From Hymenobacter translucens (GTDB taxonomy: Bacteria; Bacteroidota; Bacteroidia; Cytophagales; Hymenobacteraceae), in NCBI RefSeq assembly GCF_020685205.1, contig NZ_JAJERB010000006.1, forward strand, positions 186,001 through 250,000: a stretch of DNA of 64,000 nt. Reading direction: 5' to 3'. The first letter of the stretch is position 1. Each line of letters begins with the position of its first letter. A program made the position numbers and the translations under genes. Of the stretch, positions 35,237-43,604 are shown piece after piece. Below the pieces are notes generated by a model. The model saw only the letters and a list, made by a program, of their open reading frames with translations. It did not search any database and was not told where the DNA came from.

Positions 35237-35248
35237 CGACAACCCGCC

Positions 35249-35452
35249 ATGAACTCGAATAAGAACCGCATTCTATTGGCATTCGCCCTGGCAGGGTCAG
35301 CCCTTTCGGCCGGTGTAGAGATGCAACGACCACAGCCTGCCCGCCGGCATCTACCTGAGCCTAACCCACTGCCGGCCCGTCCCGAGAACGAAACCATGCG
35401 GAAGGCTGCCGAGAAACGCGCCCGCAAAGCCGCCAAGAAAGCCCAGCAGTAG
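35249..35452 (+). CDS. small phage protein with signal-like N-terminus
   Basis: A 67-aa protein: a hydrophobic segment (ILLAFALAGSALSAGVE) resembling a signal peptide, a proline-rich middle and a very basic tail (RKAAEKRARKAAKKAQQ). Role unknown. Confidence 0.5.
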   Translation: MNSNKNRILLAFALAGSALSAGVEMQRPQPARRHLPEPNPLPARPENETMRKAAEKRARKAAKKAQQ

Positions 35453-35484
35453 GCGGCCTTCCCCCACAGCAATAAGCCAACGCC

Positions 35485-35718
35485 ATGACCGCAGATGAAT
35501 TCAAGCACTTCGTGTTCCGCCTCTCGAATACCTGCTTTGTCCGGCATTGGATGAACTGGAAGGACCGGCAGGAGCCGCCTTACTACATGGCGTTTACACT
35601 GATTGACTGGCAAGGCCAACCCTTGTTGCCTTATCACGGCGATGTAGAACAACGGCTCCATTCCACGGAATACATCGGGCCTAACCTCATTTTCATCTTT
35701 GAGCGCCATGAACAGTAG
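35485..35718 (+). CDS. phage accessory protein of unknown function
   Basis: A 77-aa aromatic-rich protein (FKHFVFRLSNTCFVRHWMNW). It overlaps the next gene by 11 bp. No family recognised. Confidence 0.5.
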   Translation: MTADEFKHFVFRLSNTCFVRHWMNWKDRQEPPYYMAFTLIDWQGQPLLPYHGDVEQRLHSTEYIGPNLIFIFERHEQ

Positions 35719-36193
35719 CCCCCAACCCCCCAAAGGCCCCCACGCCTTTCTCGGCGCCCCGAAGCTGACCCGCTCCGTTCCAGCGGCTGCCCCGGCCCGG
35801 GTGGTGCAGGTGGAGGCGGCCCGGCCGGTGAAGCCCGCCCTGCTGACGGTGGACCCCAAAGGCCGCGCCTACCTGAGCCTGCAGCTGTGCGACGTGCTGG
35901 GCCGGCTCCCGAAGGATACCCGCCTGGAGCTATTCCCGCCCACGACCCGCAACGGCCACCTCTGGCGCCTGGAGCTACGCCCTGGTGTAAGCGCCTACCC
36001 GGTGCTGAGCTTCCCCTTCGGCAGCCTACCGCTGTTCAACAGCCGCTCGGTACTCAGCCCCCGCCACTTCCGCATCGCCAGCCAGCCCGGCCGCCTCTAC
36101 CGCCGCATCGCCCTGGAGCTGCAGAGCCCCACCCCCGACAACCAGGGCTTCTACCTGCTGCGCCCCAACCACGCCTATTCCCTCCCGTCCTGA
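35708..36193 (+). CDS. phage protein of unknown function
   Basis: A 161-aa protein: Pro/Ala-rich N-terminus, then a beta-rich domain (LTVDPKGRAYLSLQLCDVLG; FPFGSLPLFNSRSVLSPRHF). ATG 35708 is preferred to the TTG at 35699. Its TGA shares bases with the ATG of the packaging HNH gene. No family recognised. Confidence 0.5.
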   Translation: MNSSPQPPKGPHAFLGAPKLTRSVPAAAPARVVQVEAARPVKPALLTVDPKGRAYLSLQLCDVLGRLPKDTRLELFPPTTRNGHLWRLELRPGVSAYPVLSFPFGSLPLFNSRSVLSPRHFRIASQPGRLYRRIALELQSPTPDNQGFYLLRPNHAYSLPS

Positions 36194-36513
36194 TGCCGTA
36201 TCTTCCGAAGACCGCCCGCCGGCCCTGGGTGCCCCCGCCCGCACCCCCGAAGCCCTACCAACAGCACAAGGCCCGCACGTCGGACTACAACAGCCCGGAG
36301 TGGAAGGCGATGAGTAAACGGGTACGGCAGGAACAACCCATCTGTGCCGTACCCGGCTGCACCAGGCCCAGCCGAGCAGCCGACCACATCACCCCGGTTC
36401 GGTTGGGTGGCGGGTTCCTGGACAGGGAGAACCTGCAAGGACTTTGTTGGAGCCACCACCAGAGCAAGTCAGCCAAAGAAAAGCATCAAAAAACAGGCAA
36501 ACAGACAGAATAA
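36193..36513 (+). CDS. packaging-associated HNH endonuclease
   Basis: A 106-aa HNH protein: CAVPGCTRPSRAADHITPVR, GGFLDRENLQGLCWSHHQSK. Small HNH proteins beside terminase genes are known to be needed for terminase cutting in HK97-like phages. The position, three genes before TerL and with only one HNH gene before TerS, fits this. It is therefore most likely a core packaging gene and not a mobile one. Confidence 0.8.
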   Translation: MPYLPKTARRPWVPPPAPPKPYQQHKARTSDYNSPEWKAMSKRVRQEQPICAVPGCTRPSRAADHITPVRLGGGFLDRENLQGLCWSHHQSKSAKEKHQKTGKQTE

Positions 36514-36533
36514 CAGCACGTTACACAGTGATT

Positions 36534-36553
36534 ATACCGCAGCTTTTCGGTAT
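36534..36553. promoter_or_regulatory. third operator-like palindrome, before the HNH gene
   Basis: ATACCG (36534-36539) and CGGTAT (36548-36553) form an inverted repeat with an 8-bp spacer. It overlaps TATCTTTA (36551-36558), a near-match to the -7 motif placed 3 bp before the ATG at 36562. Confidence 0.5.
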
Positions 36554-36561
36554 CTTTAGAC

Positions 36562-37386
36562 ATGGAGCAGAACAAGAAGTGTAGCCGTTGCGGGGAAGAG
36601 AAGGCCTTGGCCGACTTCACCTACATGAAGGACAAAGCCGCCCATAAGGCAGCGTGTAAGGCCTGCATCAATGCTTCCATCAAGGCCTTGCGGAAACGCC
36701 CCGACTACACAGAAGCCTACAAGCAGAAGGAGCGGGAGCGCAATGCCGAGCGCGCTGGCTACCTCAAGCAATGGATGGCTGACAATGCCCCACGCCTGAA
36801 GGAGCTAACCAAGGTTAAGCCCCGCCCGAAGCGCGCGACCTCCTGTCCTGTCTACTTCAACACTTGCATCATAACGGGAGAGCTATTCACCGCCCGACGG
36901 CCAACAGCTAAGTACAGCGAGCAAGGGAGCAGCCTTATGATGAAGAAGCGCAACGATGCGCGAATAGTCAACAAGGCTGATACCGCTAAGCAGTGCAAGG
37001 CCTGTGGTAAAGACTTCACCCGCACGTATGGCGCAAGCATCAAGGCCTTCTGTTCGGAAGCGTGCCGGGATGAGATGGCACGCCAAGCCAAGAGAGGCAA
37101 GGAGAATCATAGGCGGCGGGCACGGCATTTCGGTGTATTCTATACACCTATCAACGTGCTGACTGTATTCGATCGGGATAAGTGGACGTGCCAACTATGC
37201 GGCATCAAGACCCCAAAGAGTAAGCGCGGCACGATGGAGCCCAACGCTCCTGAACTTGACCACATCCTGCCTCTCTCTAAGGGCGGCACCCATGAGTACC
37301 ACAACGTGCAGTGCGCCTGCCGTCAGTGTAATAGTATCAAGGGAGACAAGGCTATCGGACAGCTTCAGATGAGGCTTGCGGCCTAG
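36562..37386 (+). CDS. HNH endonuclease with zinc-finger arms (mobile)
   Basis: A 274-aa protein. It starts with a CxxC zinc finger (CSRCGEEKALADF, CKACINA), has a second one in the middle (CKACGKDFTRTYG, FCSEAC), and ends with a McrA-type HNH core (WTCQLCGIKTPK; ELDHILPLSKGG; NVQCACRQCNSIKG). It has its own promoter region and splits the packaging HNH from TerS, so it looks like an inserted homing-type gene. Confidence 0.8.
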   Translation: MEQNKKCSRCGEEKALADFTYMKDKAAHKAACKACINASIKALRKRPDYTEAYKQKERERNAERAGYLKQWMADNAPRLKELTKVKPRPKRATSCPVYFNTCIITGELFTARRPTAKYSEQGSSLMMKKRNDARIVNKADTAKQCKACGKDFTRTYGASIKAFCSEACRDEMARQAKRGKENHRRRARHFGVFYTPINVLTVFDRDKWTCQLCGIKTPKSKRGTMEPNAPELDHILPLSKGGTHEYHNVQCACRQCNSIKGDKAIGQLQMRLAA

Positions 37387-37495
37387 CCTGCCCCGGGGGT
37401 GGTTCTGTTACCTCGCCCATAGTCGGCTGATACCGGAGCCCTTCCTCGAATTTTCACGCGTCCAACTTCGTACCCAAAGGGGAACACCCGACCAA

Positions 37496-37966
37496 ATGGC
37501 TAGCCCACACCCCAAACCAGACGCATTAAAGGCCCAAAAGGGCACGTTGCGCCCGTCCCGTAAGCTGGAGCCCTCGATGAAGCCCGCCGTGCTGGAATCG
37601 TTCGAGATGGCGCCCGACGACCTGCCCGAAAAGGGTCAGCAGGAGTGGAACCGGGTCATGCAGCAGCTACAGCCCCTGAAGGTGCTGACCCCGGCCGACC
37701 TCTCCATCCTGAAAAGCTACTGCCAGCACGTCGCCACGATGGACATAGCATCTTCTAAGCTGCGGACGGAAGGCTATACCACCACCATCACCAACAAAGG
37801 CGGCGGCTCCTATGAGACGAAAAGCCCCTGGGTCGGCATCTACAACGAAGCCAGCGACCGGGCCGCCAAGCTCGGGCAGCAGTTTGGCTTCACGCCCAGC
37901 AGCCGGACCCGGATAGTAGTACCCACCCCTGAAAAGAAAGAAGATGGCTTCTCCCAATTCGACTAG
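37496..37966 (+). CDS. terminase small subunit, P27 family
   Basis: A 156-aa P27-type TerS that recognises phage DNA ends for packaging: LTPADLSILKSYCQHVATMD in the middle and FGFTPSSRTRI near the C-terminus. ATG 37496 gives the usual length and a basic N-terminal arm. It overlaps terL by 23 bp. Confidence 0.85.
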   Translation: MASPHPKPDALKAQKGTLRPSRKLEPSMKPAVLESFEMAPDDLPEKGQQEWNRVMQQLQPLKVLTPADLSILKSYCQHVATMDIASSKLRTEGYTTTITNKGGGSYETKSPWVGIYNEASDRAAKLGQQFGFTPSSRTRIVVPTPEKKEDGFSQFD

Positions 37967-39632
37967 CCGCGACTACGTAGCCCTGGCGACTCAGTACGCC
38001 CGCGACGTGGTGGCTGGCACGATACCCGCCTGCAAGTGGGTGAAGCTGGCCTGCGAACGGCAGCTAAAGGATTTGAAGCGCCGCGGGTTCGCCTACCACT
38101 TCGACCCCGACAAGGCTTCCCGCATCTGCCGGTTTATTGAGCTATTGCCCCACATCAAGGGGGAATGGGCCGGCCGTCCGATACAGTTGGAGCCCTGGCA
38201 GATGTTTATTCTAACATGCGTGTTTGGCTGGGTAGATGCCGCGGGAAACCGCCGGTTCAAGACCGCCTACACCGAGATACCAAGAAAAAACGCGAAATCG
38301 ACGCTTTCCAGTGGGGTAGGGCTGTATATGCTGACCGCTGACGGGGAAGGCGGGCCGGAGGTGTACTCCGCCGCCACGACCAAGGACCAGGCGAAGATCG
38401 TATGGCAGGACGCGCACCGGATGGCACAGAAGGCCAAGGGGCTCGGCGCCCGGTTCGGGGTGCAGACCTCCGCGCACAGCATCTACACCACCGACGGCGG
38501 CACCTTCAAGGCCCTCGCCCGGGACCAGGGCGGCAACCTCGACGGCCTGAACGTGCATTGCGGCATCATTGACGAGCTGCACGCCCACAAGACCCGGGAA
38601 GTGTGGGACGTGATTGAAACCGCTACCGGCGCCCGGGCCCAGCCGTTGCTGTGGGGTATCACCACGGCCGGCTTCAATCGCTCCGGCATCTGCTACGAGC
38701 AGCGCACCTACGTGACCAAGGTGCTGCAGGGCGTGGCGACCGATGAGGAATACTTCGGTATCATCTGGACCCTGGATGATGAAGACGTATGGACGGATAC
38801 GACCGTATGGGCCAAGGCAAATCCTAATTGGGGAATATCGGTCAAGCCGGAAGACATTGCCCGCAAGGCCCGCAAGGCGCAGGAGATGGCCGCCGCGCAG
38901 AACAACTTCCTGACCAAGCACCTCAACGTGTGGGTGAATGCCGACACGGCCTGGATGGATATGAAAGCCTGGGAGGATTGCGCCGATAAAGAACTGACCC
39001 TGGACCGCTTTGCCGGGGATGAGGTCTGGATAGCCCTTGACCTGGCCTCCAAGCTCGACGTGGCCGCCAAGGTCTACATCTTCAAGCGGGAAGACACCTA
39101 CTACCTCATTCCGCGGTTCTATTTGCCCGAAGCAGCGGCCGAAAACCCCGATGCCTCCCACTATGCGGGGTGGTCCACCGAGGGTTACCTGGAGTTAACC
39201 GAGGGGAACGTGACCGATCAGGCCACCATTGAGGAAGAGTTGCGGGACGATGCCAGCCGGTTTACGGTGGTGTCGATGGGGTACGACCCCTGGCAGGCGA
39301 CGTACTTAGCGACCCGTTTAGCCGGGGAAGGGCTGCCGGTGAAGGAATACCGCAACACCGTACAGAATATGTCGGAGCCCATGAAGCAGCTGGAAATGCT
39401 GGTCAAGTCCGGCAAGCTGGTTCACGACGGAAACCCGATGATGACCTGGATGATCAGCAACGTCGTGGCCCACACCGACGCCAAGGAGAACATCTACCCC
39501 CGCAAGGAGCAGCCACAGAACAAGATCGACGGCCCGGTGGCGGCTATCATGGCCCTGGGTGAAATCATCAGCACCGAGCAGGAAAGTGGATCCGTCTACA
39601 ATGAGGATGGGCGGGGTTTCCTCTCGTTCTGA
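37944..39632 (+). CDS. terminase large subunit
   Basis: A 562-aa TerL of the HK97/Terminase_1 type. Walker A is in IPRKNAKSTLSSG, the Walker B acid in CGIIDELHAHK, and nuclease-domain acids are in VWIALDLASKLDVAA and VVSMGYDPWQA. It pumps DNA into the prohead and cuts it. A hairpin and a 20-bp repeated element follow before the portal gene. Confidence 0.93.
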   Translation: MASPNSTSRDYVALATQYARDVVAGTIPACKWVKLACERQLKDLKRRGFAYHFDPDKASRICRFIELLPHIKGEWAGRPIQLEPWQMFILTCVFGWVDAAGNRRFKTAYTEIPRKNAKSTLSSGVGLYMLTADGEGGPEVYSAATTKDQAKIVWQDAHRMAQKAKGLGARFGVQTSAHSIYTTDGGTFKALARDQGGNLDGLNVHCGIIDELHAHKTREVWDVIETATGARAQPLLWGITTAGFNRSGICYEQRTYVTKVLQGVATDEEYFGIIWTLDDEDVWTDTTVWAKANPNWGISVKPEDIARKARKAQEMAAAQNNFLTKHLNVWVNADTAWMDMKAWEDCADKELTLDRFAGDEVWIALDLASKLDVAAKVYIFKREDTYYLIPRFYLPEAAAENPDASHYAGWSTEGYLELTEGNVTDQATIEEELRDDASRFTVVSMGYDPWQATYLATRLAGEGLPVKEYRNTVQNMSEPMKQLEMLVKSGKLVHDGNPMMTWMISNVVAHTDAKENIYPRKEQPQNKIDGPVAAIMALGEIISTEQESGSVYNEDGRGFLSF

Positions 39633-39656
39633 AGGCCCCAACCCCCTGAAAACCAC

Positions 39657-39688
39657 CGAAAGCCCTGCCCCAACCGGCGGGGCTTTCG
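39657..39688 (+). terminator. hairpin after terL
   Basis: CGAAAGCCC and GGGCTTTCG form a 9-bp stem, followed by TTT. It overlaps by 2 bp the repeated 20-bp element. Confidence 0.6.
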
Positions 39689-39706
39689 TTTCATATAGTC
39701 CTTTCC
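39687..39706 (+). promoter_or_regulatory. repeated 20-bp element, copy 1 (possible late promoter)
   Basis: CGTTTCATATAGTCCTTTCC, identical to 51170-51189. Both copies lie upstream of structural genes, here 62 bp before the portal start. Flanking sequences differ. Confidence 0.55.
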
Positions 39707-39767
39707 CCCGCTTCCCTAGTACCCGCGCCCGGTGTGCGCTTGCTTTGTTTCAGCAAGCCCCACAGCC

Positions 39768-41084
39768 GTGTCTAGTTTCTGGTCTAACCCGTTCACCCGT
39801 TCGACAAATACCCCGCTTCAGGCGGCTGTTTCAGCTGTTCGGGAAGAGCGTGGCTATGCCGTATCGACGGAAGAAACAAACCCGGCCTTGCTCCGGGCCC
39901 TGGGCTTTACCGGGGGTGGGGTAGCCGGCGTGTCGGTCAACCAGGATTCGGCCCTGAGCTTCGCCGCCGTGTGGGCGTGCGTGCAGGCCATCAGCCAGGA
40001 CCTGGCCGCCTTGCCGTTCGTGATCTACCAGGATACGGGCGACTCGAAAGAAGTCCGCAAAGACCACCCGGCCTACCGCCTGCTCAACCAGCAGGCCAAC
40101 CCGAAGCAAACCAGCTTTCAGTTCCGGCAGAGTATGCTGGCAACCGTGCTGCTGCGCGGCGAAGCCTTCGCCCTGATTGAGCGCGACGGCCGCCAAAGCC
40201 CCGTCGCCCTGCACTACAAACACCCCGACCGCACCGAGGTTCTGGAGAAAGACGGCCGGTTCTGGTATCGCTTTGACGGCGACACCAAGCGCCTGCCCTA
40301 TGCCGACTACGAGGTGATCCACCTGCGGGGCCTGAGTTTGTCGGCCGGCCGCGGCATCAGCCCGCTGCACGCCCACCGCAAAACCATCGGCCTGGGCCTG
40401 GCAAACCAGAACTACGGTATCAACTTCTACGAGAAGGGCGCCCGGGTAGACGGCGTGATGCTGCACCCGACCAAGTTCAAGGACGCCGGCGTTGCCGAGC
40501 GCCTCCGCAATCAGTTTGAGTCCAACTACTCCGGCACCGGCGGCAGCCGGGTGCTGATGCTGGAAGAGGGCATCAAGTACGAGCCGATCAGCATTGCCCC
40601 GAAGGATGCGGAGTTCCTGAACACGCACAAGCTCAGCCGGGCCGAAATCGCCAGCATCTTCCGCGTCCCGCCCCACAAAATCGGGGATATGGACAGCTCC
40701 ATCAAGGCCAACATCGAGCAGCAGGCCATTGAGTACATCCAGAACACGCTGCAGCCCTGGGCGGTGAACATCGAGCAGGAGTTTCGGCTGAAGCTGTTCC
40801 GCGCCGCTGAAATCGCCACCACCAAGGGCAAACACAACTTCAACGGGCTGATGCGGGGCGACTCGCAGGCCCGCGGCGCCTATTACCGGGAAATGCTCAA
40901 TACGGGCGTCATGTCGATTAACGACGTGCGCGACCTGGAAGAGATGAACCCGGTGGAGGGCGGCAACGAGCGGTTTATCCAGGGCGCTATGGTGCCCCTT
41001 AGCCGCATCAACGACATCATCGACAAGCAGACGGCCCCGGCTGTCACTACGACTACGCCCAATGAAGACGCCCCTGAAGCCTAA
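39768..41084 (+). CDS. phage portal protein
   Basis: A 438-aa HK97-type portal (PF04860-like). Signatures are ALSFAAVWACVQAISQDLAA near the N-terminus, PADYEVIHLRG-like strands, SPLHAHRKTIGLGLA and the wing/stem region AEIASIFRVPPHKIGD. It forms the dodecameric ring through which DNA enters. No ATG exists before the conserved part; GTG 39768 is the best start. Confidence 0.92.
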   Translation: MSSFWSNPFTRSTNTPLQAAVSAVREERGYAVSTEETNPALLRALGFTGGGVAGVSVNQDSALSFAAVWACVQAISQDLAALPFVIYQDTGDSKEVRKDHPAYRLLNQQANPKQTSFQFRQSMLATVLLRGEAFALIERDGRQSPVALHYKHPDRTEVLEKDGRFWYRFDGDTKRLPYADYEVIHLRGLSLSAGRGISPLHAHRKTIGLGLANQNYGINFYEKGARVDGVMLHPTKFKDAGVAERLRNQFESNYSGTGGSRVLMLEEGIKYEPISIAPKDAEFLNTHKLSRAEIASIFRVPPHKIGDMDSSIKANIEQQAIEYIQNTLQPWAVNIEQEFRLKLFRAAEIATTKGKHNFNGLMRGDSQARGAYYREMLNTGVMSINDVRDLEEMNPVEGGNERFIQGAMVPLSRINDIIDKQTAPAVTTTTPNEDAPEA

Positions 41085-41922
41085 CGGCCCCGAAGTACGC
41101 TTTGCCTCCGGCACGCTGTCGGTCGAACTGCGCGAAGGCACGCAGGAGCCGGTGGCCTTCATCGGTAAGGCCATCGTTTGCGGCTCCCGCTCCAAGAACC
41201 TGGGCGGGTTCGTGGAAATCATTGACCCCAAAGCCCTCGACGCCGCTGATATGAGCGACGTGGTAGGGTTATTCAACCACAACAACGACATCCTGCTAGG
41301 CCGCACCACGTCCGGCACGATGACGCTGACCCGCGACACCGACGGCGGGCTGAGCTACCGCATTAGCTACGACCCAGCCGACCCCGACCATGTGCGCCTG
41401 ATGGCGAAGATGAACCGCGGCGACGTGGTGGGCAGCTCCTTTGCCTTCACCACGACCCGCAACGGCGACACCTGGGAGGAAGAGGAAACCGAAGGCGGCG
41501 GCACGCTCTACGTCCGCACCGTCACCGCCATTAAGAAAGTCTACGACGTGAGCCCGGTCACCGATCCGGCCTACGCCGATACCAGCGCCGCCAAGCGCAG
41601 CCTGGATGAGCGCATGGGTAGCATGAAAATGTCGGGAAAGAAGAAGAAAAAGCGGGATGAGTCGGCCGCCACGAAGGCCGAACGTCAATTCCTGGAAGAC
41701 ATGATTCCGCACCACGAAATGGCGCTGGACATGGCAAACAAAGCCCTTGAGAAGATCAAGGATGATGATATACGGGCTTTTGCGCAGGGTATTATCGACA
41801 CCCAAAGCGCCGAAATCACTCAAATGAAAGACTGGCTTTCCGACTTGGATGCCCAAAGAGCTTCACCCGACGCTGAAACCCAGCGGATGCACGAAGAACA
41901 CGCCTTTTTCTCCACTCTCTAA
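41062..41922 (+). CDS. HK97-type prohead protease fused to a DUF305 domain
   Basis: A 286-aa fusion. Residues 1-185 are the prohead serine protease: GKAIVCGSRSKN, catalytic His in VVGLFNHNNDILLGRT, catalytic Ser in GDVVGSSFAFTT, then VYDVSPVTDPAY. A Lys/Met-rich linker (MKMSGKKKKKRDE) leads to a C-terminal DUF305-like four-helix region with FLEDMIPHHEMALDMANKAL and IIDTQSAEITQMKDWL. DUF305 proteins bind copper through His and Met. The added domain is not part of the usual protease, which ends near 225 aa. Confidence 0.85.
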   Translation: MKTPLKPNGPEVRFASGTLSVELREGTQEPVAFIGKAIVCGSRSKNLGGFVEIIDPKALDAADMSDVVGLFNHNNDILLGRTTSGTMTLTRDTDGGLSYRISYDPADPDHVRLMAKMNRGDVVGSSFAFTTTRNGDTWEEEETEGGGTLYVRTVTAIKKVYDVSPVTDPAYADTSAAKRSLDERMGSMKMSGKKKKKRDESAATKAERQFLEDMIPHHEMALDMANKALEKIKDDDIRAFAQGIIDTQSAEITQMKDWLSDLDAQRASPDAETQRMHEEHAFFSTL

Positions 41923-41934
41923 CCTTCACTCTCC

Positions 41935-43254
41935 GTGAAAAACCTACAACAGCTGCGCGAAGAGCGCACCGCCAAAATCGATGCTGCTACCGCCCTGTTT
42001 GACAAGGCGAAGGCAGAGAACCGCAGCCTCAGCGATGAGGAAAAGACGGAAGTGCGCAACCTGCAGAACGCGGCCGAGTCGCTGAAAAGCGACATTGACA
42101 TTGCCGAGGTGCAGGAGCGCAACGCCGCCTCCCTGGCCGGCCAGCAGAAGCCCGTCAACAACCACAGCACGACCGAGAAGCGCAGCCTGGCTAGCTATTC
42201 GCTGTTGAAGGCTGTTCGCTCCACGCTGCCGCCCTCGCACGACTCCTACCGCGCCCTCGACGGCGTGGAAGCAGAAATGCACCAGGAAGCTGTGCGTGAA
42301 AACCGCAGCCTCGGCGGCGAAGGCATCAAGGGCCTGGGTATTCCCCAGATGCTGATTGCCACCCGCGACAACTCGGTAACCATGCCCACGCAGCCGGAAG
42401 ACGGCTCGGCCGTCGTAGAGCGTGAAGTTCGCCCCGTGCTGGACTTCCTGCGCCCCAAGTCGGTCATTCGTGACCTTGGTGCTCAGTTCCTGACCGGCCT
42501 CGTTGGCAATATCGGCATGGGCGAACTGGCAACCGGCGCGGTATCGACCTGGAAAGGCGAAATCGAAACGCTCGACAAGTCCAACCAGAAGTTTGTGGAC
42601 CGCGAGTTTTCGCCTAACCGTCTCGGCACGTTTGCCATTCGCTCCAAGCAGTTCCTGGCGCAAACCGCCCCCTCGATTGAGCGTATGCTGCGCGCCGACC
42701 TCGAAAACAGCGTGGTGCAGAAGCTGGACCGCACGGCCATTGACGGAATCGGCACGGGAAACATCCCGCAGGGCATCATCAACAACCCCGACGTGAACCA
42801 GGTGGCCCTGGGCGCCAACGGTGGCGCCTTCACCCGCGGCACCGCCATTGCCTTGCTGGCTGCTGTCATGAACAGCAATATCCCGCTGACCAACCCGGGC
42901 TATTTGATGAACGTCAACACGATGGCGGCCCTGATGAACACGAAAGTGGACGCCGGCTCGGGTCAGTTCCTGATGGACGAAGCTAATAAGCTGTTTGGCT
43001 ACGACGCTGCTGTAACCACCAACGTCCCCGGCGACATCACCAAGGGCTCAGGCACCGGCCTGTCGGCTCTGATCTTCGGTAACTGGAGCGACCTGCTCAT
43101 CGGTCAGTGGGGCGGCCTGGACATCACCACGGACCCCTACACGCTGGCAACGGAAGGCCAAGTGCGGATCATCATCCAGGGTTTCTACGACATCATGGTA
43201 CAGCGGGCTAAAGCCTTCGCCGTGGTGAAGGATGTGAACACCACCCTCGTCTAA
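41935..43254 (+). CDS. major capsid protein, HK97 fold
   Basis: A 439-aa protein. Residues 1-75 form a coiled-coil delta/scaffolding region (QQLREERTAKIDAATALFDK; SDEEKTEVRNLQNAAESLKS) that the protease removes. The remainder is an HK97-fold capsid (IEMLRADLENSVVQ-like spine helix; FDGIIN-like PQGIINN; EGQVRIIIQGFYDIMVQ). It starts at GTG 41935. Confidence 0.92.
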   Translation: MKNLQQLREERTAKIDAATALFDKAKAENRSLSDEEKTEVRNLQNAAESLKSDIDIAEVQERNAASLAGQQKPVNNHSTTEKRSLASYSLLKAVRSTLPPSHDSYRALDGVEAEMHQEAVRENRSLGGEGIKGLGIPQMLIATRDNSVTMPTQPEDGSAVVEREVRPVLDFLRPKSVIRDLGAQFLTGLVGNIGMGELATGAVSTWKGEIETLDKSNQKFVDREFSPNRLGTFAIRSKQFLAQTAPSIERMLRADLENSVVQKLDRTAIDGIGTGNIPQGIINNPDVNQVALGANGGAFTRGTAIALLAAVMNSNIPLTNPGYLMNVNTMAALMNTKVDAGSGQFLMDEANKLFGYDAAVTTNVPGDITKGSGTGLSALIFGNWSDLLIGQWGGLDITTDPYTLATEGQVRIIIQGFYDIMVQRAKAFAVVKDVNTTLV

Positions 43255-43262
43255 CCTGAACA

Positions 43263-43287
43263 GCCCGGCCGGTAGCCCCGGCCGGGC
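43263..43287 (+). terminator. hairpin after the capsid gene
   Basis: GCCCGGCCGG and CCGGCCGGGC-type arms form a very stable stem, with no real T tract. It may limit read-through or protect the abundant capsid mRNA. Confidence 0.5.
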
Positions 43288-43316
43288 CTATGGTTTCACC
43301 TCTCATTCCCTGAGTC

Positions 43317-43604
43317 ATGGATAAGAAAAAAGGCCCCAAGCCGACGGCAGAAGCCCGCTCGGCCCGCCCCGAAACCGCAAGCGCACCCCGCGCCGCCGAA
43401 ACCGCTGCTCTTCCTACCGCAAGTGAGGAAAAGTCGGTGCCGGCTGAAGTAAAGGCCCAATCGGCTAAGAAGAGCGACACCGTGAAGGTGAAAGTGCTTC
43501 GTTCGCACCCTGAGTTTGGCTACTTCGTCGGTGATGAAGGCACCATCAGCCGGGAGGCATTTGACCGCATCCAGAAAGACGGCCCCTTCTTCAAGCAGCT
43601 GTAA
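43317..43604 (+). CDS. small head-region protein
   Basis: A 95-aa protein: disordered Ala/Pro/Lys-rich half, then a compact C-terminal part (VKVLRSHPEFGYFVGDEGTI SREAF, GPFFKQL). The HPEFGYFVGDEG pattern recurs in proteins beside capsid genes. A decoration or connector role is inferred from place only. Confidence 0.55.
   Translation: MDKKKGPKPTAEARSARPETASAPRAAETAALPTASEEKSVPAEVKAQSAKKSDTVKVKVLRSHPEFGYFVGDEGTISREAFDRIQKDGPFFKQL

Noticed and set aside
36193..36513. Treating the small HNH before TerS as a mobile element
   Set aside because: Small HNH proteins at this position are a regular part of HK97-like packaging modules, and it overlaps its neighbour in operon style.
39831..41339. 502-codon frame antisense to the portal gene
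   Set aside because: Shadow of a highly conserved phage gene; Val/Gly/His-rich and without motifs.
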